NCBI GenBank assembly: GCA_017545365.1
Contig: JAFWOP010000038.1
Span: forward strand, 1 to 32,879
From: Bacteroidales bacterium
GTDB taxonomy: Bacteria; Bacteroidota; Bacteroidia; Bacteroidales; P3
Length of the DNA stretch: 32,879 nucleotides
Reading direction: 5' to 3'
A program made the translations under genes and the position numbers. This document shows positions 6,408 to 13,967 of this stretch, one piece after another. The notes below the pieces were generated by a model. That model made no database searches, had not been told where the DNA came from, and saw only the letters and a program-made list of their open reading frames with translations. Every line of letters starts with the position of its first letter. Position 1 is the stretch's first letter.

Positions 6408-8531
6408 ACCTTTCATCGACAGCGATATACGGTTGCGTCGCAGGTCTACGCTGATTACCTTCACCTTCACATGCTGGTGCAGGTGCACCACTTCGGAGGG
6501 GTCGTTCACACGGCGGTTGGCCAGCTGGCTGATATGGACCAGGCCGTCCTGATGCACGCCTACGTCCACAAAGGCACCGAAGGCAGTGATGTTGGTGACA
6601 ATGCCGGGCAGCACCATGCCTTCATGCAAGTCCTCGATGCGGGTGACGTTCTTGTCGAACTCGAACACCTCGAATTTGGCGCGGGGGTCAAGGCCTGGCT
6701 TGTCCAGCTCTTTCATGATGTCCTGCAGGGTCGGAAGTCCGCAGTCGGCACCGATGTATTTCTCAATGTCCACCTTGCTGCGCAGCTCCTTGCTCTGCAT
6801 CAGCTCCTCAATGGTGGCACCGGCATCCTTCGCCATACGCTCCACTAGGGCGTATCGTTCGGGGTGGACGGCACTGCGGTCCAGTGGGTTGTTGCTCTCA
6901 CGCACGCGGAGGAATCCGGCACATTGCTCAAAGGCTTTGTCGCCCAGCCGTTCCACTTTCTTCAGTTCCTGACGGGAGTGGAAGGCACCTTCGCGGTTGC
7001 GGTATTCGACGATGTTGTTGGCCAGGGCGGGGCCGATGCCGCTCACGTAGCTCAGCAGCTCGCGGCTGGCGGTGTTCAGCTCCACGCCCACGCTGTTCAC
7101 GCAGCTGACCACCACGTCCTGCAGGCTCTCCTGTAGCAAGGTCTGGTTCACATCGTGCTGGTACTGCCCCACGCCGATGCTTTTGGGGTCAATCTTCACC
7201 AGTTCGCTCAGAGGATCCATGAGCCGGCGGCCGATGCTGACGGCACCGCGCACGGTGACGTCGTAGTCGGGGAACTCGCGGCGGGCCACCTCCGAGGCAC
7301 TGTACACCGAGGCCCCGTTCTCGCTGACCATGACGGCGACGAGCTTGTTCTTGAAGTGGCACCGTTTGACCACCTCTTCGGTCTCGCGTCCGGCGGTGCC
7401 GTTGCCGATGGCGATGGCCTCGATGTGGAAGGCCTCGGCCAGGGCTTCGAGTTTGGCGATGGCCGCCCGCTCCTCGCGTACCGAGGTGAAGGGGTAGATG
7501 GTCTCGTTGTGCAGCAGCTGCCCCTGGGCGTCGAGGCAGACTGTCTTGCAGCCGGTGCGGAAGCCGGGGTCGATGGCCAGAATGCGCTTCTGCCCCAGCG
7601 GGGAGGCGAGGAGCAGCTGGCGCAGGTTCTCGGCGAAGACGCGGATGGCCTCCTTGTCGGCCTTTTCCTTCAGCAGGTTGTAGAACTCCGTCTCGATGGA
7701 AGGGGCGAGGAGTCGTTTGTAGCCGTCGCGCACGGCCATCCGCACCTGCTCCGATGAGTCGAACTTGCCACTCACAAACTGCCGCTTCAGTGCGTCGTAC
7801 ACCGGCTGGTCGTCTTCCGGCTGGATATGTACGCGGAGCATCCCCTCTTCCTCTCCGCGGAAGAGGGCGAGGATGCGGTGCGAGGGGGCGCGCATGGCAT
7901 TCTCCTTCCAGTCGAACCACGACTCGTATTTCCCAGCCTCCTCTTCCTTGTCTTTCGCCACCTTGGAGCTGAGCAGGGCACTGCGGCGGAAGAGGTTGCG
8001 CACTTTGTTGCGTGCCTGCACGTTCTCGCTCACCCGCTCGGCAATGATGTCGCGCGCGCCAGCCAAAGCCTCTTCGGCTGACTTTACGCCCTTTTCGGGG
8101 TTGACAAACTGCTCGGCCAGCTGCTCCAGATTGCAGGAGTACTGCTTCTGCAGCTCGTTGGCCAGGGGTTCCAGCCCACGTTCGATGGCCATAGTGGCGC
8201 GGGTGCGGCGTTTGGGCTTGTAGGGGAGGTAGAGGTCTTCCAGCTCCGTCAGCGTGCGGGCGGAGATAATCTGCTTCTCCAGTTCGGGCGTCAGCTTGCC
8301 CTGCTCACGGATGGAAGTCAGGATGGTCTCGCGGCGTTTGTCTATCTCTTTCAGTTTCAAAAGAAGGTCGCGGATGGCGGTAATCTGTACTTCGTTAAGG
8401 CTTCCCGTCACCTCCTTGCGATAGCGGGCGATGAAGGGTACGGTGGCTCCTTGTTCCAGCAGCTCGATGGTCTTCTCCACCTGGCGTGTACCCAGATTCA
8501 GTTGTTCGGCGATGATAGTGGCGTAGTTCAT
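6402..8531 (-). CDS. tex: Tex-family RNA-binding transcription accessory protein
   Basis: The 709-residue protein has the full Tex layout: an N-terminal helical region (QLNLGTRQVEKTIELLEQGATVPFIARYRKE), an RNase H-like YqgF domain (ILAIDPGFRTGCKTVCLD, about residues 315-450), helix-hairpin-helix segments (ELLSYVSGIGPALANNIVEYR) and a C-terminal S1 domain (GMVLPGIVTNITAFGAFVDVGVHQDGLVHIS). Tex binds nucleic acid and affects transcription, RNA turnover or stress tolerance in various bacteria; its precise role here is unknown. The start at 8531 is the usual conserved N-terminus. It lies downstream of the T9SS cargo gene on the same strand, but a strong terminator separates them and only about 70 bases are left for its own promoter, which I could not identify. 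Confidence 0.96.
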   Translation of the reverse strand: MNYATIIAEQLNLGTRQVEKTIELLEQGATVPFIARYRKEVTGSLNEVQITAIRDLLLKLKEIDKRRETILTSIREQGKLTPELEKQIISARTLTELEDLYLPYKPKRRTRATMAIERGLEPLANELQKQYSCNLEQLAEQFVNPEKGVKSAEEALAGARDIIAERVSENVQARNKVRNLFRRSALLSSKVAKDKEEEAGKYESWFDWKENAMRAPSHRILALFRGEEEGMLRVHIQPEDDQPVYDALKRQFVSGKFDSSEQVRMAVRDGYKRLLAPSIETEFYNLLKEKADKEAIRVFAENLRQLLLASPLGQKRILAIDPGFRTGCKTVCLDAQGQLLHNETIYPFTSVREERAAIAKLEALAEAFHIEAIAIGNGTAGRETEEVVKRCHFKNKLVAVMVSENGASVYSASEVARREFPDYDVTVRGAVSIGRRLMDPLSELVKIDPKSIGVGQYQHDVNQTLLQESLQDVVVSCVNSVGVELNTASRELLSYVSGIGPALANNIVEYRNREGAFHSRQELKKVERLGDKAFEQCAGFLRVRESNNPLDRSAVHPERYALVERMAKDAGATIEELMQSKELRSKVDIEKYIGADCGLPTLQDIMKELDKPGLDPRAKFEVFEFDKNVTRIEDLHEGMVLPGIVTNITAFGAFVDVGVHQDGLVHISQLANRRVNDPSEVVHLHQHVKVKVISVDLRRNRISLSMKGL

Positions 8532-8554
8532 GATAAGGAAGGTTTTAAAAAGAA

Positions 8555-8581
8555 GAGAGCCCGTTTTTTGGGCGGGCTCTC
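8555..8581 (-). terminator. Intrinsic terminator between the T9SS cargo gene and tex
   Basis: A 9-bp perfect stem (GAGAGCCCG at 8555-8563, CGGGCTCTC at 8573-8581) is followed on the minus strand by TTCTTTTT. It should end the transcript of the 8604-10925 gene. Confidence 0.85.
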
Positions 8582-8603
8582 GAAGGGTTGGTCTATGAGA
8601 AGG

Positions 8604-10925
8604 TTACTTTTTGGTAATCTTCTGAGTGGAGACACCGTCGGTGGTGATGACGCGCACGAAGTAGACGCCGTTGGCAAGATTGCTCATGTCAATGGTGTTG
8701 GTGTTCTGCATGCTCATCACGGTGCGGCCGTTGATGTCAATCACGTTGACTTCCTGAATGCCTTGGGCTTCGATGTTCAGGATGCTGCTGACGGGGTTGG
8801 GATAGAGGGCCACGCGGGCGTTCTCAACCTCGGAGATGCTGGCGGTGTTGCCGGCAGTAATCTTGATGTCGTCAATGGCCAGCCAGAACATGTTGGTGAC
8901 ATTGTAATGGCGGAAGGCGATGTATACTTCCTGACCAGCGAATCCAGCGAGAGAACGGCTGTGCTTGACCCAAGTTTTGGCGGAAGTGCAGGTGCCGTCA
9001 TAAATACTGTTGGTGAAGTCGGCAGCATTAGTACCAGTGGTGGAGACAAACACGCCGTAGTGTTCGGCATAGTCATTCTGGTCTTGGCTGTAGTCCCACC
9101 ATTCGATAGTGGCACCTTCGGCGGGAATTCTAATCTTGGGAGTAATCATGTAGTTGTCAGGAGTGAGGGGACCAACATAGTTGACGTACGATTGCGATGT
9201 ATAGGAACCGCTACCATTGTGGGATACATTGATAGACTCGGAAGAGTGCATCCAGTTGTAGCCGTCACCATCCTGGTCGATGAACTGCCAGCACTGGAGG
9301 TTGTCGCTGGCCTCGAAGCCGCAGCTCCAGGGGAGGTTCTGGGTCTCGCAGGAAATGATGTTGACAGTGGTGGTGGCGGTGGCGGACTCGCCATCATAGT
9401 TGGCGGTCAGGGTGACGGTGTGGTTGCCGCCAGTGGTGAAAGAGGTGCTGACGGTGTTGCCGGTGGCTGTGGCAGGGCTGCCGCCGTCGAAACTCCAGCT
9501 GTAGGTGGCTGCAGCAGGACCGACAGCCGTAAAGTTAAGGGTCTCGTTGGTTTGTCCATTAGTGGGGCCGTTGATGGCAACAGAGAGGGCGGGAGCGGTG
9601 GCGCTGGTGGTGGTTTTAATCATCCAAGAGTAGACGAGGTCAGCGGCAACCTCATAGATGGGAGTCCAGGGGCTCGACATAGAAACAAGGCTGCCGTTGG
9701 GGTCGCCACTGAATTCGCTACCAGCAGCGGGATATTCGATGTCGGGGCTGTTGAACGTAATCCAAAGGTCTTTGTCGGGGTCGAGCTGGATACGGTCGTA
9801 GGGGATAAGGGTGTTATAGGCACCGGCAGTAACAGCATAGGTGTACTGGTAGAGCATGTCGTTGTTGGTGGGATCGACACCGGGGTTGGTCTGGTATACC
9901 GACAGGGTGAAGTGACCGTCGTTGCTAGAATAAACCTGGACGTTATCCAAGTAGTTGCGGTTGGCCATGAAGGCGGCAGGATATTTGGCTCCCCAATTGA
10001 AGGCGCCAGGGGTGCCGGTACCAATGTTCGAAGCATTCTGATTGGTAATGTCATAGCTCATGGTATTGTCCCAGTTCCACTCGATAACGTTCACGTCGAG
10101 GGTCTTGGTGGTGGTGCCGCTGGTGTTGGTCACTTCCAGGGTGACGGTGTAGGTGCCGGTGGCGGAGAAGGTGACGGTGATGTTGTCACCAGTGCCGGTG
10201 CTGGGGGTGGCGCCGGGGATGGTCCAGGTCACAGTGGAGACGGGGTCGATGCTGACATAAGAGGCGGTGAAGGTGGTGGGGATGTTTATCACAGCGGTAG
10301 AGAGGCCTTCGATTTCAACCACAGGGGGTTCACCGGCGGCGGGGCAGTTGCCAAGCAGGTTGTAGATGGCTGCCACAGAGGTGTTGGTGACAAATTGGCT
10401 GCCGTTCCAGTCGCAGACAGCGTAGGCGTCCTGATAGTAGCCGCTGGGGCAGATGAGGACGACCATGGGGTAGCCGGTCAGGCCGTAGAGGCTGGCAACA
10501 CCGTCGTGGGATGCGATGGGGTAGGAGACACCAGCAGTCCAGTTGCCCTGGCTGCCGCTGCCGCCATAGATTAACGACGGGTCAGTGTCGGGGTCGCCTT
10601 CAACCCACAGGACACGCATCTCGTTGGTACCGTTGGGACCATAGTTCTGATAGAGGGTCTCCAGCACGTGGGCAGAGTGCAGACGCCAGCACCAGCTGCA
10701 CCAAGTGGCGGAAATGTCGAGCAGCACATAGTAGCCCGAATCCAGCCAGTCCTGAAGTTGGAGGGTCTGGTTGTCAAGCGTAGTGAAGGTGAAATTGGTG
10801 GCCTGGCCAAAATCCAGAGACTTGGTTGCCATGGGTGCACCGGCTTCGCGCGGAGCGGTACGGAACTGTGCAAAGGATGCCGTGCTGACGAGCAGTGCTA
10901 GTGCAACGAATAAGAGTTTTTTCAT
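8604..10925 (-). CDS. Secreted T9SS cargo with thioredoxin-like, PKD and adhesin-like domains
   Basis: The protein has 773 residues from the ATG at 10925, which begins a clear signal peptide (MKKLLFVALALLVSTASFAQ); the ATG at 10955 only adds ten residues before it. Order of parts: a thioredoxin-like domain with a CxxC site in TWCSWCWRLH (C76, C79) at about 40-200; a PKD-type domain (around TVTWTIPGATPSTGTG) near 220-300; a surface-protein segment of unknown fold; a second PKD-type domain (TYSWSFDGGSPATATG); a cleaved-adhesin or choice-of-anchor-J-like domain starting SCGFEASDNLQCW; and a T9SS type A sorting domain (YPNPVSSILNI, NGRTVMSM, NGVYFVRVITTDG, KITKK). It is probably displayed on the cell surface. 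A redox role is suggested by CxxC but unproven; it could equally be a binding protein. Confidence 0.88.
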   Translation of the reverse strand: MKKLLFVALALLVSTASFAQFRTAPREAGAPMATKSLDFGQATNFTFTTLDNQTLQLQDWLDSGYYVLLDISATWCSWCWRLHSAHVLETLYQNYGPNGTNEMRVLWVEGDPDTDPSLIYGGSGSQGNWTAGVSYPIASHDGVASLYGLTGYPMVVLICPSGYYQDAYAVCDWNGSQFVTNTSVAAIYNLLGNCPAAGEPPVVEIEGLSTAVINIPTTFTASYVSIDPVSTVTWTIPGATPSTGTGDNITVTFSATGTYTVTLEVTNTSGTTTKTLDVNVIEWNWDNTMSYDITNQNASNIGTGTPGAFNWGAKYPAAFMANRNYLDNVQVYSSNDGHFTLSVYQTNPGVDPTNNDMLYQYTYAVTAGAYNTLIPYDRIQLDPDKDLWITFNSPDIEYPAAGSEFSGDPNGSLVSMSSPWTPIYEVAADLVYSWMIKTTTSATAPALSVAINGPTNGQTNETLNFTAVGPAAATYSWSFDGGSPATATGNTVSTSFTTGGNHTVTLTANYDGESATATTTVNIISCETQNLPWSCGFEASDNLQCWQFIDQDGDGYNWMHSSESINVSHNGSGSYTSQSYVNYVGPLTPDNYMITPKIRIPAEGATIEWWDYSQDQNDYAEHYGVFVSTTGTNAADFTNSIYDGTCTSAKTWVKHSRSLAGFAGQEVYIAFRHYNVTNMFWLAIDDIKITAGNTASISEVENARVALYPNPVSSILNIEAQGIQEVNVIDINGRTVMSMQNTNTIDMSNLANGVYFVRVITTDGVSTQKITKK

Positions 10926-11025
10926 AAAGATTTTTGCTGTCTTGTTATATGCCATCAGACTCCTCGGCTTTGATTGTTAGTTTTTTATGTGAATAATTAT
11001 TGTTTGTACTCAAATATTCAAAGTG

Positions 11026-11033
11026 CAAAAATA
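11026..11033 (-). promoter_or_regulatory. -7 element upstream of the 10925 T9SS cargo gene
   Basis: Read on the minus strand the element is TATTTTTG, matching TAnnTTTG, about 100 bases before the start codon. No clear -33 TTTG was found at the expected distance. Confidence 0.5.
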
Positions 11034-11101
11034 CATTTTTTTTTCCAATTATCATGGTTTTTTTCAAAAAAAAGTGTCGTGGGTCTTCCGCCCATCCTCT
11101 T

Positions 11102-11120
11102 CTGCAGCCTGTGGCTGTAG
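11102..11120. repeat. Short palindrome with GCC-ACA-GGC core
   Basis: CTGCAGCC (11102-11109), loop TGT, GGCTGTAG (11113-11120): an 8-bp stem with one G-T pair. Its core and loop are the same as those of the hairpin at 30939-30957 beside repeat copy 4, so the two may be related short palindromes. Confidence 0.5.
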
Positions 11121-11201
11121 TATTTGCAGCGTAACACCGCTTTCGCTTTTCCTTGAATAATAGGAGTATTGGTTCAGGCTCATTGTAGGATTGCGAGCCT
11201 T

Positions 11202-11245
11202 AGAACGAACTTGGAACGAACCTTGAACGAAGGCAGAACGAGCGA
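11202..11245. repeat. Four tandem 11-bp units (GAACGA core)
   Basis: Consecutive 11-mers are AGAACGAACTT, GGAACGAACCT, TGAACGAAGGC and AGAACGAGCGA. Each keeps GAACGA at positions 2-7. The period is close to one DNA helical turn, so the cores would lie on one face of the helix. It sits between two divergent genes. Confidence 0.75.
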
Positions 11246-11427
11246 AGTGGTCCTTTGATCGGCGCGTGGAGGGTCTTTTTTGGGGCAGAATGGGGCGCGA
11301 GAGGTGTGGCGCGGGAGAGGTCGCAAGGGCGGACTGCCGGGTGGGTGCCATAGTGGCGGGCGGGCGTTTTTTTTCGGCTACAATAATACTAAAACATTTT
11401 TTTTTTCGTTATGTGCCAAAAAATACG

Positions 11428-11435
11428 TAATTTTG
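11428..11435 (+). promoter_or_regulatory. -7 element of the 11458 gene
   Basis: TAATTTTG matches TAnnTTTG, 22 bases before the ATG. The -33 region is a T-run ending TTCG (11405-11408), 19 bases upstream. Confidence 0.6.
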
Positions 11436-11457
11436 CAACTCGAAATAGAGTAATAAT

Positions 11458-12054
11458 ATGAAGAAATTAATTGTAGCTGTTGCCCTGCTTCTGATGGTGA
11501 TTACCGTTAATGCACAGCAGGTTAGTTCGCGCGCCAAAGCCGTCAGGATGCTTGCCTATGCCCGCCCCGAATACCAGGTAAAAGATGTCAAAGTCTATGC
11601 CGACACCATGACGGTCTTCTCCTTGGCCGATTATCCCATCTACCCTTTGGGCAAGTGGAGCAGCGTGGAGCAGTTCATCACCAACAACCAGCTCCTTTGG
11701 TACCGCGAGAGCGGCTACAAGAACTTCTACGACACGATGACCGTGGCGGTGAACACCCTCAAACGTCTGGACGGCACCAACATCAATGTCTATCGCAGTA
11801 TTTGGACCGACAAGCTGGAGATGGTGTATGCCAAGATTACCGACAGCGCGGTGGTGCTGGACAACGGCGTCCGTGTGGGCATGTCCAAGGAGGAGGTGTT
11901 CAAGGTGGTGTTCAAAAGCTACCCCAAGTCGTACACTACCGACATCAACGTGCTCAAGGTCATAGCGGGTGCTGCCGAAGTGGGGGAAATCTACACCTTC
12001 AAGGGCGGAAAGCTCCGCAATATTAAGATTGTCAGCAAATATAAATACTATTAA
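11458..12054 (+). CDS. Secreted hypothetical protein
   Basis: A 198-residue protein that I do not recognise. It begins with a signal peptide (MKKLIVAVALLLMVITVNAQ) with no lipobox cysteine, so it is likely periplasmic or secreted. The C-terminal part (GVRVGMSKEEVFKVVF, then GEIYTFKGGKLRNIKI) has the pattern of a BamE/SmpA-like small alpha-beta domain: a helix after a GMSKEEV turn, then two or more strands. This is only a pattern-level resemblance. It has its own promoter (11428-11435) and is followed, 5 bases after the stop, by an inverted heptamer array that should form a terminator-like stem just before nadD. Confidence 0.7.
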   Translation: MKKLIVAVALLLMVITVNAQQVSSRAKAVRMLAYARPEYQVKDVKVYADTMTVFSLADYPIYPLGKWSSVEQFITNNQLLWYRESGYKNFYDTMTVAVNTLKRLDGTNINVYRSIWTDKLEMVYAKITDSAVVLDNGVRVGMSKEEVFKVVFKSYPKSYTTDINVLKVIAGAAEVGEIYTFKGGKLRNIKIVSKYKYY

Positions 12055-12059
12055 TAGAG

Positions 12060-12136
12060 TTGAGGATTGAGGATTGAGGATTGAGAATTAGGCTGCCGCA
12101 CTCGGACATTCTCAATTCTCAATTCTCATTTTTTTT
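12060..12136 (+). repeat. Inverted heptamer array forming a terminator-like stem
   Basis: The left arm is TTGAGGA three times then TTGAGAA (12060-12087). The right arm is TTCTCAA twice then TTCTCAT (12109-12129). The arms form a 20-bp stem (12068-12087 with 12109-12128) with two G-T pairs and a 21-base loop, followed by eight T residues (12129-12136). The array fills the gap between the previous stop (12054) and the nadD start (12142). Confidence 0.85.
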
Positions 12137-12141
12137 ATCAC

Positions 12142-12720
12142 ATGAGGAACATTGGTCTTTTCTTCGGGTCGTTCAACCCGGTGCATGTGGGGCATCTGAT
12201 TATAGCGGAGGCCATGCTTTCGCACAGCAATCTCGACGAGGTGTGGTTTGTGGTGTCGCCCCAGAACCCGCTCAAAGAGCGCAAGACCCTTTTGGCCGAC
12301 CAACAGCGGCTGGAGATGGTGCGGCGTGCCGTGCACGACAACTACAATATGCGCGCCAGCGATGTGGAGTTCCGCCTCCCCATCCCTTCTTATACGGTCC
12401 TCACCCTTGCCCATCTGGGGGAGCAGTATCGCGACAAGCAGTTCAGCCTCATCATGGGTTCCGACAACCTGGCCACCATCGAGCGGTGGCGCAACTGGGA
12501 GTTTATCCTCGAGCATTACCATATCTATGTCTACCCTCGTCCGGGGTATGACGATTGCGCGCATGCCAAGCACCCCAACGTCACTATGGTGGAGGTGCCG
12601 ATGATGGATATTTCCTCTACATATATCCGCGAGCAGATACGTCAGGGGCACGATGTGCGTTACCTGCTCACCGAGCCGGTTTACGAATACCTCAGCGAGA
12701 TGCACTTCTACGAGAAGTAG
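12142..12720 (+). CDS. nadD: Nicotinate-nucleotide adenylyltransferase
   Basis: The 192-residue protein matches NadD in length and motifs: the nucleotidyltransferase signature GSFNPVHVGHL at residues 9-19 (H15, H18), the substrate-contact segment MGSDNLATIERWRNWE, and the C-terminal ISSTYIREQI motif. It transfers AMP from ATP to nicotinate mononucleotide in the cytoplasm, giving deamido-NAD for NAD synthesis. The start is fixed by the conserved N-terminus (MRNIGLFFGSF). That places the ATG only 5 bases after the T-tract of a long stem-loop, leaving no room for a separate promoter in between; expression by read-through or attenuation is possible. The class M sirtuin upstream uses NAD, but the genes are 6 kb apart and no link is implied. 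Confidence 0.95.
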   Translation: MRNIGLFFGSFNPVHVGHLIIAEAMLSHSNLDEVWFVVSPQNPLKERKTLLADQQRLEMVRRAVHDNYNMRASDVEFRLPIPSYTVLTLAHLGEQYRDKQFSLIMGSDNLATIERWRNWEFILEHYHIYVYPRPGYDDCAHAKHPNVTMVEVPMMDISSTYIREQIRQGHDVRYLLTEPVYEYLSEMHFYEK

Positions 12721-12929
12721 TCTCCCCCTTTTTTTTGCTTCGATTTCGTTACTCTGCCCGATGGGGCAGGGAGGTGTGCTGTTTCCGCGCCGGGCTTGTG
12801 GCGTGCCGTGAGGCTTTGCAGGGTGGGGCGGATGGGGTGTGGCGGGGTTGGGGGAAAAAGATGGGGCGGCCTGAGTGTCAGGCTGCCCCGGAGAATGATG
12901 GATAAAGAATGTAAGAGGCGGATGGAATG

Positions 12930-13667
12930 TTATTGCGGGTTCTTGCGCGGGCGTCCTTTCTTCTTGGGGACGGCGGACTCGTCGGGGTTGGGCAGCGGTT
13001 TTTTGCGCGGGCGTCCTTTGTGTTTGGGGGCATTCTCCTCGGCCTGGGCTTTGGCTTTTTCCTCGGCTTCCATGCGGGCTAGCTCCTCGGGGGGTATTTC
13101 GGCGTTGGCGAAGATTTCGCTGTCGATGTCCATGAGTTCTTCGTCGGTGGGTTCGTCGGGGTCGAAGTCGTCATATTCGTTGTTGGAGATGTAGCTGTCC
13201 TCCTCGGTGATGTCGTCGCTGAAAGCTTCGGACAGCTCTTCGCCGAGAGCGCTGAGGGAGCCATGGGCGTTGGCAATCTTCTTTTTGGCGTTGTCGAATT
13301 CGTCGTCGTAGTTACCGTGTCGGACCACCCGTTCGGTGTGGGGGTTGTTTTCGTCGTCTTTGTCAAGGGCTTCTTGGATGGGTGTCAGTTCGTGTTCGGA
13401 GGAGTCGACCTCTTCGTCGAAGTAGTCCTTGTCCATGTCGTCGTCGGTATAGGTGGTGTCGATTTTGACGTCGAATTTTATCATATACATGGTGTCGTCG
13501 GTCTCAAGAGGAACGACAAAGATTATGTCGCCGTTGGGCTTTTCGAATCGTTGTAGGTAGTCGTTGTAGCCGTCGGGATAGGTTTCTTTGAACAATTCCT
13601 TGAGTTGGTCAGATAGGTTTTTGTAGCTGACAATCAGGTTTTTCTTACGTGTTCTAGCAGGTCTCAT
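12930..13667 (-). CDS. Acidic protein with two C-terminal AT-hook motifs
   Basis: The protein has 245 residues from the ATG at 13667. An upstream ATG at 13718 would lie before the likely promoter (-7 at 13686-13693). The N-terminal part (about 1-90: MRPARTRKKNL, NLSDQLKELFKETYPDGYNDYLQRF, FVVPLETDDTMYMIKFDVKID) looks folded. The middle (about 90-205) is very rich in Asp and Glu and probably disordered. The C-terminus carries two near-identical basic motifs, HKGRPRKKP and KKGRPRKNP, which fit the AT-hook core GRP. AT-hooks bind the minor groove of AT-rich DNA, so a nucleoid or DNA-linked role is inferred. The acidic middle could compete with DNA or bind a basic partner. It is convergent with nadD and divergent from glmS. 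Confidence 0.8.
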   Translation of the reverse strand: MRPARTRKKNLIVSYKNLSDQLKELFKETYPDGYNDYLQRFEKPNGDIIFVVPLETDDTMYMIKFDVKIDTTYTDDDMDKDYFDEEVDSSEHELTPIQEALDKDDENNPHTERVVRHGNYDDEFDNAKKKIANAHGSLSALGEELSEAFSDDITEEDSYISNNEYDDFDPDEPTDEELMDIDSEIFANAEIPPEELARMEAEEKAKAQAEENAPKHKGRPRKKPLPNPDESAVPKKKGRPRKNPQ

Positions 13668-13685
13668 GAGGTTTGTAATTTTGTG

Positions 13686-13693
13686 CAAGTATA
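13686..13693 (-). promoter_or_regulatory. Probable -7 element of the AT-hook gene
   Basis: On the minus strand the sequence is TATACTTG, one mismatch from TAnnTTTG, 18 bases before the ATG at 13667. It supports the shorter start. No clear -33 element. Confidence 0.4.
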
Positions 13694-13849
13694 ACAACTT
13701 TATTTCATTCGGAGACATTTTTTTTTATAAAAAGTTATCAACATAGTGTAACAGTGCCTTCTTAGATGGTTTAGGAGTGACTGCTTTTCGTGCCGTCTTT
13801 TTAGCGGGTTTCAATAATTCACCTTTTGGAGGAAGCGGATAGGCAAGTT

Positions 13850-13880
13850 CTTGTTGTTTGCAAAAAAAAGTGTACTTTTG
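13850..13880 (+). promoter_or_regulatory. Promoter of glmS
   Basis: -33 CTTG (13850-13853), 19-bp spacer, -7 TACTTTTG (13873-13880), an exact TAnnTTTG. The leader before the ATG at 13968 is about 80 bases and AT-rich; no glmS-ribozyme-like structure was seen in it. Confidence 0.75.
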
Positions 13881-13967
13881 TAGTTGAAAACGTGAGGGTG
13901 TTTTTTGTATATATGTTTGCCTGATAGTGCATTATATTATTTATTATCATAATAAAAATCGCATACT

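Larger units (their letters stand above)
10926..11457. other. 532-bp divergent intergenic region
   Basis: No convincing gene is present. The region holds a minus-strand promoter for the T9SS cargo gene (-7 at 11026-11033), an 8-bp hairpin at 11102-11120, an array of four 11-bp units at 11202-11245, a G-rich stretch around 11260-11370 and the plus-strand promoter at 11428-11435. A 95-codon minus-strand frame at 11064-11351 is open, but has no recognisable domain and crosses these elements. Confidence 0.7.

Noticed and set aside
8451..10574. 707-codon plus-strand open frame opposite the T9SS cargo gene
   Set aside because: The Gly/Val-rich translation is a mirror of Thr/Ser/Pro-rich codons on the minus strand. 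It has no signal peptide or motifs, and it crosses the terminator and the start of tex.
11064..11351. 95-codon minus-strand open frame in the divergent gap
   Set aside because: It has no domain and overlaps a hairpin and the 11-bp array. It is kept only as a remote possibility and not listed as a gene.
12060..12136. CRISPR-like array
   Set aside because: Units are 7 bases without spacers and form inverted arms; no cas genes are present.
13881..13967. glmS ribozyme or riboswitch in the glmS leader
   Set aside because: The 80-base AT-rich leader lacks any visible conserved core; the ribozyme is mainly a firmicute feature.
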